64,000 bases of DNA. Source: Ruegeria atlantica. Its GTDB lineage: Bacteria > Pseudomonadota > Alphaproteobacteria > Rhodobacterales > Rhodobacteraceae. The notes below the pieces were generated by a model. It was not told where the DNA came from, did no database searches, and saw only the letters and a program-made list of their open reading frames with translations. The stretch lies in assembly GCF_013033965.1 (NCBI RefSeq), contig NZ_WQFE01000004.1, positions 310,001 to 374,000 on the forward strand. Reading direction: 5' to 3'. Made by a program: the position numbers and the translations under genes. Below, in pieces: positions 45,019-53,342 of this stretch (positions within the stretch are counted from its first letter, which is position 1; each line of letters opens with the position of its first letter).

Positions 45019-45049
45019 CAAGGGCGTCCACTCGGGCGCCCTTGTTTCA
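45019..45049 (+). terminator. Hairpin terminator after glnA
   Basis: CAAGGGCG pairs with CGCCCTTG around a 10-base loop, followed by the short T-rich TTTC. It is weaker than the other terminators in the window. Confidence 0.6.
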
Positions 45050-45097
45050 ATTGGCGCGATCTCTCACACTCGAACGACCCCGGTTAGGAGAGATCGT

Positions 45098-45742
45098 ATG
45101 TCAACGAACGCCCCTTTTTCTCAATTCGCAGACTTCGTGACTTCGAGCGACGAGCTGGAGCGCATAACCGGCGCGCCCCTGCCTCAGATCATTGCCAAAG
45201 AGCTGTCCGGACTGGATCAGATGTGCCGCGACTTTATCGCCAAGTCCACATTCTGCCTGATCGCATCAGCCAACCCGGACGGGCATCTGGACATTTCACC
45301 TCGCGGCGATCCTGAAGGGTTCGTAAACGTGTTGTCTGACACCTTGATCGCAATACCTGATCGACCGGGGAACAAGCGCGTGGATACGTTCCACAATGTC
45401 CTGCTGGACCCGCGCATCAGTCTGATTTTCTTTGTGCCGGGCAAAATGGAAACTCTGCGCCTGCGCGGTTCAGCCCGCATATGCAAGGACCGTGACTTGC
45501 TGGACAGTATGGCAATCAACGACCGTTCGCCCAAACTGGCCTTGGTCATTCACGTCGAAACAGTTTTCGCACATTGCCCCAAATGTGTGATCCGCGCAAA
45601 CCTTTGGCAGCCCGAGCAATGGCCGGATTCCTCGGACCTACCAAATATGAACGCGATGATGGTCAAACACGCCAAAATCAACAAAACGCCCGATGAGTGG
45701 TTCGAGAGCTTGAAAGGAACCGGAGAGTTGGACCTGTATTAG
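45098..45742 (+). CDS. PPOX-type FMN-dependent flavoprotein
   Basis: A 214-aa pyridoxamine 5'-phosphate oxidase-like protein of the MSMEG_1061 type. Features are DFIAKSTFCLIASANPDGHLDISPRGDP, LIAIPDRPGNKRVDTFHNVL, LIFFVPGKMETLRLRGSARI and a late HCPKCVIRANLW. The fold binds FMN, and the substrate is unknown. An AGGAGA ribosome site precedes the ATG. It stands between glnA and the MltB-like gene, with no obvious partner. Confidence 0.88.
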   Translation: MSTNAPFSQFADFVTSSDELERITGAPLPQIIAKELSGLDQMCRDFIAKSTFCLIASANPDGHLDISPRGDPEGFVNVLSDTLIAIPDRPGNKRVDTFHNVLLDPRISLIFFVPGKMETLRLRGSARICKDRDLLDSMAINDRSPKLALVIHVETVFAHCPKCVIRANLWQPEQWPDSSDLPNMNAMMVKHAKINKTPDEWFESLKGTGELDLY

Positions 45743-45808
45743 CGTCTTTTAGTATGGGGAAATGCAGCGTACCCTTTTTCCTTAAATTCCCAATGTAGGG
45801 TTTCCCTG

Positions 45809-46597
45809 ATGCTTCGCTTCGCTCTTTTGATTGCCCTGTCCCTTCCTGCCCTCGCATCAGCCGCGCCATGCGGCAACAACAGCAGCGGCTTTGAAGCATG
45901 GAAAAAGGACTTTGCCAGGCAGGCCAAACGCTCGGGTGTCAAAAAGAACGGGCTACAGGCGTTGGCGCAGACCCAATACGCCACCCGCACCATCGCAGCG
46001 GACCGCAATCAGAAAAGCTTCAAATACTCTCTGGACAAATTCATGCGCCTACGCGGAGCGGATACCATCGTGGCGCAGGGGCGCAAACGCAAGGCCCGCA
46101 ACCCGCAATTCTATGCGGCGCTTGAGCGCCAATACGGCGTGCCAGCCGGTGTGCTGATCGCAATTCACGGCATGGAAACCGGATTTGGGAACTTCATGGG
46201 CGACAGTCAGGTTGTTTCCGCAATCACAACATTGGCCTACGACTGCCGTAGGTCCGAGTTTTTCATTCCCCACGCGATCGGAGCGCTGAAACTGGTCGAT
46301 CAAGGCAGCATTACGACCGCGACAAAAGGGGCGAAACATGGCGAACTTGGGCACACCCAGTTTCTGCCGGGCAATGCGATGCAATACGGCGTCGATGCCA
46401 CTGGCGACGGCCGTGTCGATTTCTACAATATGACGGATGCACTGGCCTCGACCGCCAATTTTCTTCGCAAGAAAGGCTGGAAACCGGGACGCGGCTATCA
46501 ACAGGGGCAGCCAAATTTTGCGGTCATTCAACAATGGAACGCCGCCTCGGTTTACCAACAATCCATTGCAATTATGGCCGCCCGAATCGACGGCTAA
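45809..46597 (+). CDS. MltB-like lytic murein transglycosylase
   Basis: A 262-aa secreted enzyme with a signal peptide (LRFALLIALSLPALASA) and an SLT_2/MltB domain. The catalytic Glu is in IAIHGMETGFGNFMGDSQV; TTLAYDCRRSEFF and GELGHTQFLPGNAMQYGVDATGDGRVDFYN follow, typical of the family. It lacks a lipobox and the C-terminal peptidoglycan-binding domain of some MltB proteins, so it is probably soluble in the periplasm. It cleaves glycan strands to 1,6-anhydro ends. Confidence 0.92.
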   Translation: MLRFALLIALSLPALASAAPCGNNSSGFEAWKKDFARQAKRSGVKKNGLQALAQTQYATRTIAADRNQKSFKYSLDKFMRLRGADTIVAQGRKRKARNPQFYAALERQYGVPAGVLIAIHGMETGFGNFMGDSQVVSAITTLAYDCRRSEFFIPHAIGALKLVDQGSITTATKGAKHGELGHTQFLPGNAMQYGVDATGDGRVDFYNMTDALASTANFLRKKGWKPGRGYQQGQPNFAVIQQWNAASVYQQSIAIMAARIDG

Positions 46598-46796
46598 GGT
46601 CGCTTTGAAAATCAGGCCGTTTCACCCGAATTTGGCCACATTGTCGCCACAGACACCAAACAGCCCCTAAAATGCCTTGGTTTCCATAGCGTAATCAATC
46701 CGGTCGATTTCTCATTTTTTTCCATTTTTGCCCAAATCTGCCCCAGATCGGTTGCTAGATTGTTTCCAAAGACAGGATGCGACAAAGGACGGCGCA

Positions 46797-47708
46797 GTGA
46801 CTCCGAAGCACAGCTATCACGGTGGTCTGCAATTCAACGGTAAGACCGAGGACGCGATCGAGCGGTTCAGCGAAATCGTTGCCAAGACCCTTGAGGACTA
46901 TGGTCATCTGGTCGAGCGCAAGTCCCTGTTGAACAGAACAGAAGCCAGCGTCGTGTCCAGCCAGTATCTGGTGCGTCTGACTCTGGACACGCGGGTGGCC
47001 GAAACCGAAGACCGGTTCGAACGCCTTAACCGTGCCGCAGGTTTGAAGACGATCCAGCGGCCGATTGTCACCCTACCGAAAAACCGGCTGACAATCACTG
47101 TGACCCCGGTTTCCCCCCTACTGGACGACAGTGAAGTCTCGGAACTAATGCTGGTGGTGATCCTATACCGAATGGTTGACGTCTGCGCGACCCAAAGGGT
47201 CGAATGGCTGTCGCCCAACACCGTTCTGACAATCGAACAATTCATGAGCGCATTTGACACGCTGGCCCCAAGCAAGCCACGTGACAGAAAGCAGATTTTC
47301 GAGGCAGTGACAGGCCCGTTTGCCGGGCTGGAAGTTACTGACGCAGAAGACCTGGATGAGCCAGAAAAAAAGGCACTGACACCAGTAGCCCGGCCGATCC
47401 AGCTGTCGGATGAGCAGTTGCTCAGCATCGCTTTTCGGACAGAACCTATCGAGCAGCCTACCGATCGGGACGACACGCCCCCCCTCGTCCACGAAAAACC
47501 CAGTGATATCCTTCGGCTTAGCAGTTGGGGATTAACGGGTGCCGTGGCAAGCGTGTCGGTCCCGATTGCGGCCTCCTTGGCCGCTGTTAACCTGATCAGG
47601 GGTGAAGACTTCCGCCTGAATACTCAGGTGCTGGCGTACTCGGTCGCGATTTCCGCTCTCAGCACAAGCGGAGCACTCGCGGACGTCGCCAGCGCGCTGG
47701 GCATGTAG
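46797..47708 (+). CDS. Unrecognised protein with C-terminal membrane segments
   Basis: A 303-aa protein from GTG 46797, with AAAGGA upstream; a TTG at 46728 would add 23 unlikely residues. Residues 1-230 are soluble, with no motif I recognise (GKTEDAIERFSEIVAKTLEDYGH near the start). Two hydrophobic segments lie near the C-terminus (WGLTGAVASVSVPIAASLAAV and VLAYSVAISALSTSGALADV). The plan resembles a cytoplasmic sensor or anchor domain with a membrane hairpin. It is followed by a short terminator and converges with the DUF3445 gene. Confidence 0.6.
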   Translation: MTPKHSYHGGLQFNGKTEDAIERFSEIVAKTLEDYGHLVERKSLLNRTEASVVSSQYLVRLTLDTRVAETEDRFERLNRAAGLKTIQRPIVTLPKNRLTITVTPVSPLLDDSEVSELMLVVILYRMVDVCATQRVEWLSPNTVLTIEQFMSAFDTLAPSKPRDRKQIFEAVTGPFAGLEVTDAEDLDEPEKKALTPVARPIQLSDEQLLSIAFRTEPIEQPTDRDDTPPLVHEKPSDILRLSSWGLTGAVASVSVPIAASLAAVNLIRGEDFRLNTQVLAYSVAISALSTSGALADVASALGM

Positions 47709-47736
47709 CCCGGTTTGAAATGACCCTCCTTGGAGG

Positions 47737-47758
47737 CCCCGCCATCAGGCGGGGTTTT
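47737..47758 (+). terminator. Short intrinsic terminator
   Basis: CCCCGCC and GGCGGGG form a 7-bp stem with an ATCA loop, followed by four T. It overlaps the last codons of the convergent DUF3445 gene. Confidence 0.7.
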
Positions 47759-48488
47759 CCATTTTTGGAACCTGCTCTGCCGCCAGCACATAGGTATGGA
47801 TTGAGAAAACCACTGCCTGCGTCTCAGGCAGTCGCAGCAGCGTCTGCCGCTCACTTCGCAAGAACCGCGCGTATCGCGGCTCCTGCGGGTCTCGCCGATC
47901 GTTCGCACTGCGGGGTTGATGAAGTTCGGCGTCCGCATACCAAAGCGCATTGAACCGCCACAGGGGGCGTCCCGGCTGTATCCCGTCAAACAATCGTTGA
48001 ACCCGTCGGGCAATGTTGGCGTCGTAGCTGTCAACCGGCTCATGGATGTCGATCAGAGGCCGCATGAATTTCTCGGACAAAGACCAACTGGCAGGAAAGC
48101 ACAGGATAGCTCCGGTCAGAACATGTTCATCCCCCTGCTTTTGCAGGAGGCAAAAATCTTCCTGCACCAACCGGCACAACGTGTCCAACGGCTGTGAGCG
48201 ATCGACCGGAACGCCCTGCCCGTCCGGGCGGATGACGTGATCAGTGCACTCGGGATAAACGTGGGTCAGCACTAGCTCCAACAACTCCTGTGCCGCTGGT
48301 ATGGCGTCAGGATCCATCGACAAAACATCCGCTCGGCAGCCAGCCAAAAGTTCTTCGCGCCTTTGCATCTGGGCGGCAAACGCATCATCGCAGTGCAGCC
48401 AATTTTCCATGGTTGCTGGCTGAACGCCCGGCAAGGGGCGATTGTCTAAAGGGTCATACGGGATAGAAGTCTGCAGAATTGTCGTCAT
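47745..48488 (-). CDS. DUF3445 protein (heme-dependent oxidative N-demethylase family)
   Basis: A 247-aa DUF3445 protein with DNRPLPGVQPATMENWL, LVQEDFCLLQKQ, ILCFPASWSLSEKFMRPLIDIHEPV (the most conserved block), and ARFLRSERQTLLRLPETQAVVFSIHTYV. Characterised members use a PAS-fold heme to oxidise small N-methylated amines such as dimethylamine (family knowledge). It is divergent from dddP, sharing 123 bases of upstream DNA that hold repeated half-sites. No partner reductase subunit is encoded beside it here. Confidence 0.87.
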   Translation of the reverse strand: MTTILQTSIPYDPLDNRPLPGVQPATMENWLHCDDAFAAQMQRREELLAGCRADVLSMDPDAIPAAQELLELVLTHVYPECTDHVIRPDGQGVPVDRSQPLDTLCRLVQEDFCLLQKQGDEHVLTGAILCFPASWSLSEKFMRPLIDIHEPVDSYDANIARRVQRLFDGIQPGRPLWRFNALWYADAELHQPRSANDRRDPQEPRYARFLRSERQTLLRLPETQAVVFSIHTYVLAAEQVPKMENPA

Positions 48489-48552
48489 GAGCTTGAAGTA
48501 CCATCAGAATTTTTGCGTGTCGGTCAAAAAGCGACGAATGCACCGTCGCAAA

Positions 48553-48585
48553 TCTTCAAGACGCGTGAAGATTGATTCTTCACGC
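48553..48585. promoter_or_regulatory. Repeated half-sites between DUF3445 and dddP (candidate operator)
   Basis: GCGTGAAGA (48563-48571) and TCTTCACGC (48577-48585) form a perfect 9-bp inverted repeat with a 5-base spacer. A third half-site TCTTCA lies at 48553-48558, making a second dyad with TGAAGA at 48566-48571. The array ends 26 bases before the dddP ATG and starts 65 bases before the divergent DUF3445 gene, so one regulator could control both. Confidence 0.6.
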
Positions 48586-48611
48586 TTAAAAAACAGGCAG
48601 GGAGACCCACC

Positions 48612-49955
48612 ATGAACCGGCACTATCGCGACACCCGCAAGATCGACCCGACCAAAGGTGCGACCCTTGGCGATGGCACCCCGAACGCAAATGACCGGAT
48701 CGAGATCGGCCCGACGCAGCTTGCGTTCTCGGAATGGGAAAAGGCCGGCCTCACTCTGCCCGATCTGGCGCGGATGCGGGAGCATCGTTGGAAAAGGTTG
48801 ACGAAGGCTATTGTCGATCGCGGCTACGGCGGGCTGTTGATGTTCGACCCGCTCAACATCCGTTATGCCACTGACAGCACCAATATGCAGCTGTGGAACA
48901 CGCATAACCCATTTCGTGCGGTTTTGCTGTGTGCCGACGGCTATATGGTGATTTGGGACTACAAGAATTCTCCGTTCCTTTCGACATTCAACCCACTGGT
49001 GCGGGAACAGCGGTCCGGCGCTGACCTGTTCTATTTCGACCGGGGCGATAAGGTGGATGTGGCCGCAGATGTGTTTTCAAACGAGGTGCGCGTTCTGATT
49101 GACGAACACAGCGGCGGCAACAAGCGCCTTGCCGTGGACAAGATCATGCTGCACGGACTGCGCGCGCTTGAGGCGCAGGGTTTCGAGATCTTGGAGGGCG
49201 AGGAGGTCACCGAAAAGACCCGCGCGATCAAAGGTCCTGACGAAATTCTGGCCATGCGCTGCGCCAACCATGCCTGCGAAACCGCCGTCGCCGAGATGGA
49301 GAAATTCGCACGTGCGAATGTGGGCGACGGCAAGACCTCGGAAGATGATATCTGGGCCGTTCTGCACGCGGAAAACATCCGGCGCGGCGGCGAATGGATC
49401 GAGACCCGCCTGCTGGCTTCGGGCCAACGCACCAATCCGTGGTTTCAGGAATGCGGTCCCCGGATCACGCAACAGAATGAGATCATCGCTTTTGACACCG
49501 ACCTGATCGGTTCTTACGGCATCTGCATTGATATCTCGCGCACATGGTGGATCGGCGACGAAAAGCCCCGTCCCGACATGGTGTATGCCATGCAGCACGC
49601 GCATGAGCACATTATGACCAATATGGAGATGCTGAAACCCGGCGTGATGATCCCCGAACTGACGGCCAACGCACACAAGCTGGATGACAAGTTTCAGGCA
49701 CAGAAATACGGCTGCCTGATGCACGGCGTGGGTCTGTGCGATGAATGGCCCCTCGTTGCCTACCCGGACAAGGCGGTGGCTGGCTCATACGACTATCCGT
49801 TAGAGCCCGGCATGGTCCTGTGTGTCGAGGCGGCTGTTGGAGAGGTTGGCGGCGATTTCTCAATCAAGCTGGAAGATCAGGTTCTGATCACCGAAGACGG
49901 GTATGAGAACCTGACCACCTATCCCTTTGATCCGCAACTCATGGGACTGAACTGA
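48612..49955 (+). CDS. dddP: DMSP lyase DddP (M24 metallopeptidase fold)
   Basis: A 447-aa DddP that splits dimethylsulfoniopropionate into dimethyl sulfide and acrylate. It has the M24/creatinase fold: an N-terminal domain to about residue 170 (YGGLLMFDPLNIRYATDSTNMQLWN) and a C-terminal pita-bread domain. All six metal ligands known for Roseobacter DddP fall at the same numbers: Asp295, Asp297, Asp307, His371, Glu406 and Glu421 (FDTDLIGSYGICIDIS, MHGVGLCDEW, LCVEAAVG, KLEDQV). The ribosome site GGGAG precedes the ATG. It is a single-gene unit with an operator-like array in front. Confidence 0.96.
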   Translation: MNRHYRDTRKIDPTKGATLGDGTPNANDRIEIGPTQLAFSEWEKAGLTLPDLARMREHRWKRLTKAIVDRGYGGLLMFDPLNIRYATDSTNMQLWNTHNPFRAVLLCADGYMVIWDYKNSPFLSTFNPLVREQRSGADLFYFDRGDKVDVAADVFSNEVRVLIDEHSGGNKRLAVDKIMLHGLRALEAQGFEILEGEEVTEKTRAIKGPDEILAMRCANHACETAVAEMEKFARANVGDGKTSEDDIWAVLHAENIRRGGEWIETRLLASGQRTNPWFQECGPRITQQNEIIAFDTDLIGSYGICIDISRTWWIGDEKPRPDMVYAMQHAHEHIMTNMEMLKPGVMIPELTANAHKLDDKFQAQKYGCLMHGVGLCDEWPLVAYPDKAVAGSYDYPLEPGMVLCVEAAVGEVGGDFSIKLEDQVLITEDGYENLTTYPFDPQLMGLN

Positions 49956-49959
49956 CGTT

Positions 49960-50154
49960 TCAGTTCGACCAATGTGAACGCCTGACATTGCCGTGCCAAT
50001 CTTCCGCCGCAGAATCAGCGACTTGCGCCTTGGTCGAGGCAACGGGTGGCAGGGTTTGACCAAGTACAAAACCGATCACCCCTGTCAGAACGACCACGAC
50101 CAAAATATCTGGGCGTAGAGCCACGCCCCTCGGATCAGTTGCAATATGGGCCAT
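49960..50154 (-). CDS. Small single-helix membrane protein
   Basis: A 64-aa protein with one membrane helix (about residues 18-38, LVVVVLTGVIGFVLGQTL) and a polar C-terminus. A very good ribosome site (AGGAGG, 5 bases before ATG) supports expression despite its small size. It converges with dddP, with stops 4 bases apart. No family was recognised. Confidence 0.65.
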   Translation of the reverse strand: MAHIATDPRGVALRPDILVVVVLTGVIGFVLGQTLPPVASTKAQVADSAAEDWHGNVRRSHWSN

Positions 50155-50395
50155 TTGAACCTCCTGGGCTGCACGTTTGCGATGGTCGTAAGATGGGGAG
50201 GTGATATAAATTAGTAAAACGAATATTTTTTTGGTAATACTTCACGAAATTTGATGCTTTAGGATCACAGCAAGGACAAAGGATTGCGCTCAATCTGTTC
50301 GCTTCACTCACCTTCCCGTGACGCTTCTTACAATGGGGTTGAGCAGCCAGTCAGTTGCACACACTATTAGTCATCCCGACGAACAAGGAACTGCC

Positions 50396-51610
50396 ATGCC
50401 CACCGAACGCATTACTTTTGCCGGTCACGACGGCAACCAATTGGCCGCGCGCCTGGATTTGCCGGACGGGCCGGTCCTGGCAACGGCGCTATTTGCGCAT
50501 TGTTTTACCTGTTCCAAAGACATCCCAGCCGCGCGCCGGATCGCGGCGCGACTTGCGGCGATGGGCATCGCCGTTCTGCGATTTGACTTTACCGGGCTGG
50601 GTCATTCTGGCGGGGAGTTTGCCAACACAACCTTTACCTCCAATGTCGAAGACCTGATCGCAGCGTCGCACTATCTGGCGGGTCGCAACATGGCACCGGC
50701 ACTGCTCATCGGCCATTCGTTGGGTGGTGCGGCTGTGTTGCGCGCCCGCGCCGGAATTCCCAGCGTCAAGGCCGTGGTCACTTTGGGGGCACCCGCAGAT
50801 CCGGGCCATGTAGCGCATCACTTCGAAGATGCACTGCCTGAGATCACGCAGGCTGGATCGGCGGACGTGATGTTGGGCGGGCGTCCCTTCCGCATTGGCA
50901 AGGCGTTTGTGGATGATATTTCCGAAGCAGCCCTGATGCCTGCTATCGCAGACCTGAAGGCTGCTTTGTTGATTTTGCACGCCCCTCGGGATGAGACCGT
51001 AAGCATTGACAATGCCAGCACAATCTTTCTGGCCGCCAAACATCCCAAAAGCTTTGTGACCCTCGACGATGCCGATCACTTGATTACCCGCGCATCCGAT
51101 GCGGAATACGCAGCAGATGTGATCACCGCATGGGTAACGCGCTACGTCAAGCTCTGCCCGCCAGCGCCACCACCGGGTGCGCCCGAAGGTGTTGTTCGCG
51201 TGACCGAAGCTGATCCGGGAGGGTTCCTGCAGGACATTCAGTCCGGCCCACGCCACCACGCCGTTGCGGACGAGCCCGCCTCATACGGCGGCACTGACCG
51301 TGGCATGTCGCCCTACGGGTTTGTGTCATCTGGTCTGGGGGCTTGCACATCAATGACTATCCGCATGTACGCGCGGCGCAAGCGGTGGCCGCTGAAAACC
51401 GTTTCAGTCGATGTGTGCCACAACAAGGTGCATGCGCAGGACGCGGGGCTGGCCAACGAAGGAAAAGTCGATCAGTTCCGCCGCAAGATCCGCCTTGAAG
51501 GTCCGCTGACGGCCGAGCAACGCGCGCGACTGCTGGAAATCGCGGACAAATGCCCGGTCCACAGAACCCTGGAAGGGTCAGCCCAGATCACGACGGAATT
51601 ACTGGACTGA
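50396..51610 (+). CDS. Alpha/beta hydrolase - OsmC fusion protein
   Basis: A 404-aa two-domain protein. Residues 1-250 are a serine alpha/beta hydrolase: nucleophile elbow LLIGHSLGGAAVL, oxyanion region FAHCFTCSKD, catalytic Asp and His in HAPRDETV and DDADHLI. Residues 265-404 are an OsmC-like domain with the peroxidatic Cys in SSGLGACTSMTIRMYA and a second Cys in ADKCPVHRTLEGSA. This fusion is a recognised family. The OsmC half suggests organic hydroperoxide reduction, and the hydrolase substrate is unknown. The start at 50396 has AAGGA upstream. Confidence 0.93.
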   Translation: MPTERITFAGHDGNQLAARLDLPDGPVLATALFAHCFTCSKDIPAARRIAARLAAMGIAVLRFDFTGLGHSGGEFANTTFTSNVEDLIAASHYLAGRNMAPALLIGHSLGGAAVLRARAGIPSVKAVVTLGAPADPGHVAHHFEDALPEITQAGSADVMLGGRPFRIGKAFVDDISEAALMPAIADLKAALLILHAPRDETVSIDNASTIFLAAKHPKSFVTLDDADHLITRASDAEYAADVITAWVTRYVKLCPPAPPPGAPEGVVRVTEADPGGFLQDIQSGPRHHAVADEPASYGGTDRGMSPYGFVSSGLGACTSMTIRMYARRKRWPLKTVSVDVCHNKVHAQDAGLANEGKVDQFRRKIRLEGPLTAEQRARLLEIADKCPVHRTLEGSAQITTELLD

Positions 51611-51619
51611 CCCGCTAGC

Positions 51620-51970
51620 TCAGCGCCGCCCTGCGGGGCGGTGAATGGGAGGCCGAGCCGCCGGTGGCCGTGCGACCGGTGGTCTTGGACGGTTTGGCGG
51701 TCGGGACACTGGCGGTCTGTTCGGTGGCTTGGCGATTGGCGGAACAGGACGCGCAGGTGGGCGGCCATCGGGCGGCCGGGGGCGATCCGGCCGGTCGATG
51801 TCAATATCCACGTCTACGTCGTGATAGTAGTCATTCCACAGCATCGAGTCGTAGAAGGGGTCATACCCGTATCCAACTCCGACAGTGACGCCGTCACAGG
51901 CCGAAAGTGTCAGGCTTGCAGCCCCCAATCCAAGGGCAAGGGTTACGCGTTTGATCAGTTTGCGGGTCAT
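51620..51970 (-). CDS. Proline/arginine-rich lipoprotein
   Basis: A 116-aa lipoprotein: a signal peptide with lipobox LSAC, a short Gly/Tyr segment (VGVGYGYDPFYDSMLWNDYY), an alternating Asp repeat (DVDVDIDID), then about 55 residues of Pro/Arg repeats (RPP, KPP, NRP). The tail is positively charged and extended, and could reach across peptidoglycan. It is close upstream of nothing on its strand and converges with the hydrolase-OsmC gene. The function is unknown. Confidence 0.7.
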   Translation of the reverse strand: MTRKLIKRVTLALGLGAASLTLSACDGVTVGVGYGYDPFYDSMLWNDYYHDVDVDIDIDRPDRPRPPDGRPPARPVPPIAKPPNRPPVSRPPNRPRPPVARPPAARPPIHRPAGRR

Positions 51971-51980
51971 GTGCGCCTCC

Positions 51981-52538
51981 TCACTGCAGGGACCGGAACG
52001 ACGCGAACACGGCGTTCAGGTCGTCCACATAAGCTGGATCAGCGCCGTCGCGCAGGATCGCCACGGCAATGGCTACACGCCCCTTCGGCAAGTCGATCAC
52101 TGAAACTGTAAAGTTAACACCGCGCCCTTCGCGATTGCCTGTCCCGCGAATAACGCGTGCGGGCAACCCGCCGATGCGCGTCGAGGTGGTCTCGGACACC
52201 GTTGGATCCTTGACCAGAAACCGGTCGATATCCTCAAGATACCGCAGACCGTCTTCGATCGAGGCCACGCCCGCAGGCGACACAAAACCCATCCAGACAT
52301 TATCGTCGGTGACAGGCCGCATCCCCATGACCCGGGCAACGGCGCGAGCATCGCCCAACTCGGTATCTTCAATTTCGCGCGGGCCGCCGGTGCGCAACGC
52401 CCAAAAGTCGGGCACGGAAAAGCCAAAAAGCGCGCGTCCGTTGTCCGTGTAAGTGACCGGAGTGTCGGCGGACGCCGGCGCACCGCACAACCATAGCGAG
52501 GCGCAAACGGCGAGCGCCGAAGAAAATTGAATACGCAT
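51981..52538 (-). CDS. Secreted protein of unknown function
   Basis: A 185-aa protein with a signal peptide (FSSALAVCASLWLCGAPASA) and a mature domain of about 160 residues: YTDNGRALFGFSVPDFWALRTGG, NVWMGFVSPAGVASIEDGL, and a C-terminal RVAIAVAILRDGADPAYVDDLNAVFASFRS. This pattern resembles small periplasmic proteins predicted to bind a ligand with a lipoprotein-like fold. It is 10 bases before the Pro-rich lipoprotein on the same strand, so the two are probably co-transcribed. Confidence 0.75.
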   Translation of the reverse strand: MRIQFSSALAVCASLWLCGAPASADTPVTYTDNGRALFGFSVPDFWALRTGGPREIEDTELGDARAVARVMGMRPVTDDNVWMGFVSPAGVASIEDGLRYLEDIDRFLVKDPTVSETTSTRIGGLPARVIRGTGNREGRGVNFTVSVIDLPKGRVAIAVAILRDGADPAYVDDLNAVFASFRSLQ

Positions 52539-52618
52539 ATCTCAATAACCTGATGATTTCATTGAATGCAGCTTGGCCTGCACTGGCACCTCTTGTCCAG
52601 CATCCCGATATGCAGGCA

Positions 52619-52654
52619 CAAAAAAAACCGCGCCGGGATATCTCCGGGCGCGGT
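52619..52654 (-). terminator. Intrinsic terminator after bioY
   Basis: On the minus strand ACCGCGCC and GGCGCGGT form an 8-bp stem around a 12-base loop, followed by an eight-T run. It begins about 26 bases after the bioY stop. Confidence 0.88.
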
Positions 52655-52680
52655 CAAGTCAGATTTGACTTGGCTGGAAG

Positions 52681-53268
52681 TTACGAGCGTGCGTCGCCCA
52701 CCAGTTTCCACAGGCCAGGGATCAGCAGTGCAGCCAGCACCAGCTTGATCGCGTCGCCCACCAGGAACGGTGTCAGACCCCACTGCAGGATCGGTTGGTC
52801 CCATCCGTACAGCTGGCCCAGCCACAGCAGACCGGGCACGTAGATCACGACATTTGCCAGAACCAGAGCCAACGCCATCTTGCCGAACGAACGGTCCCAG
52901 CCCCGCGCGGCCAGTGCGCCCAGCAGAACGGTTGCCAGCAGGTAGCCGACCAGATAGCCGCCAGTGCCGCCCATCATGTAGGTCAGACCAAATTTCTCGG
53001 CCGAGGAACCCGCGAATACATCAAAGCCCAGCGCGCCGATCAACAGGTAGCCCAGCATGGTGGCCAGACCCAGACGCGTGCCATAGGCGGTGCCAATGGT
53101 CAGCACGGCAAAGGTGCCCATCGTGATCGGGACAGGCCACATCGGGACCTTGATCTTTGCGGCAATTGCCAGAGCCAGAATACCCAGTGCCACCAGCACA
53201 ACTTGTTTGACGCGCAACGCGGTACCTTCGCGCGGGCCAATCGCATTGGCCAGTACATTCGCATTCAT
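52681..53268 (-). CDS. bioY: Biotin transporter BioY
   Basis: A 195-aa S-component of ECF-type biotin uptake with about six membrane helices. Conserved segments are AAKIKVPMWPVPITMGTFAVLTIGTAYGTRLG, the GG-rich TYMMGGTGGYLVGYLLA, and LPFLVGDAIK-like FLVGDAIKLVLAALLIP near the end. The start at 53268 has GGAGA 7 bases before it. No bioM/bioN genes are next to it, so it may work alone or with a shared ECF module. A 14-bp dyad (CGCTA-TCTT-TAGCG, 53335-53348) lies about 67 bases upstream and weakly resembles a BioR site. Confidence 0.93.
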   Translation of the reverse strand: MNANVLANAIGPREGTALRVKQVVLVALGILALAIAAKIKVPMWPVPITMGTFAVLTIGTAYGTRLGLATMLGYLLIGALGFDVFAGSSAEKFGLTYMMGGTGGYLVGYLLATVLLGALAARGWDRSFGKMALALVLANVVIYVPGLLWLGQLYGWDQPILQWGLTPFLVGDAIKLVLAALLIPGLWKLVGDARS

Positions 53269-53342
53269 TTTTGCATCTCCACCTTTTTGCACACGCAGAA
53301 ATGCCCGCTTAGAGGACAGACTGCAACATGAATACGCTATCT

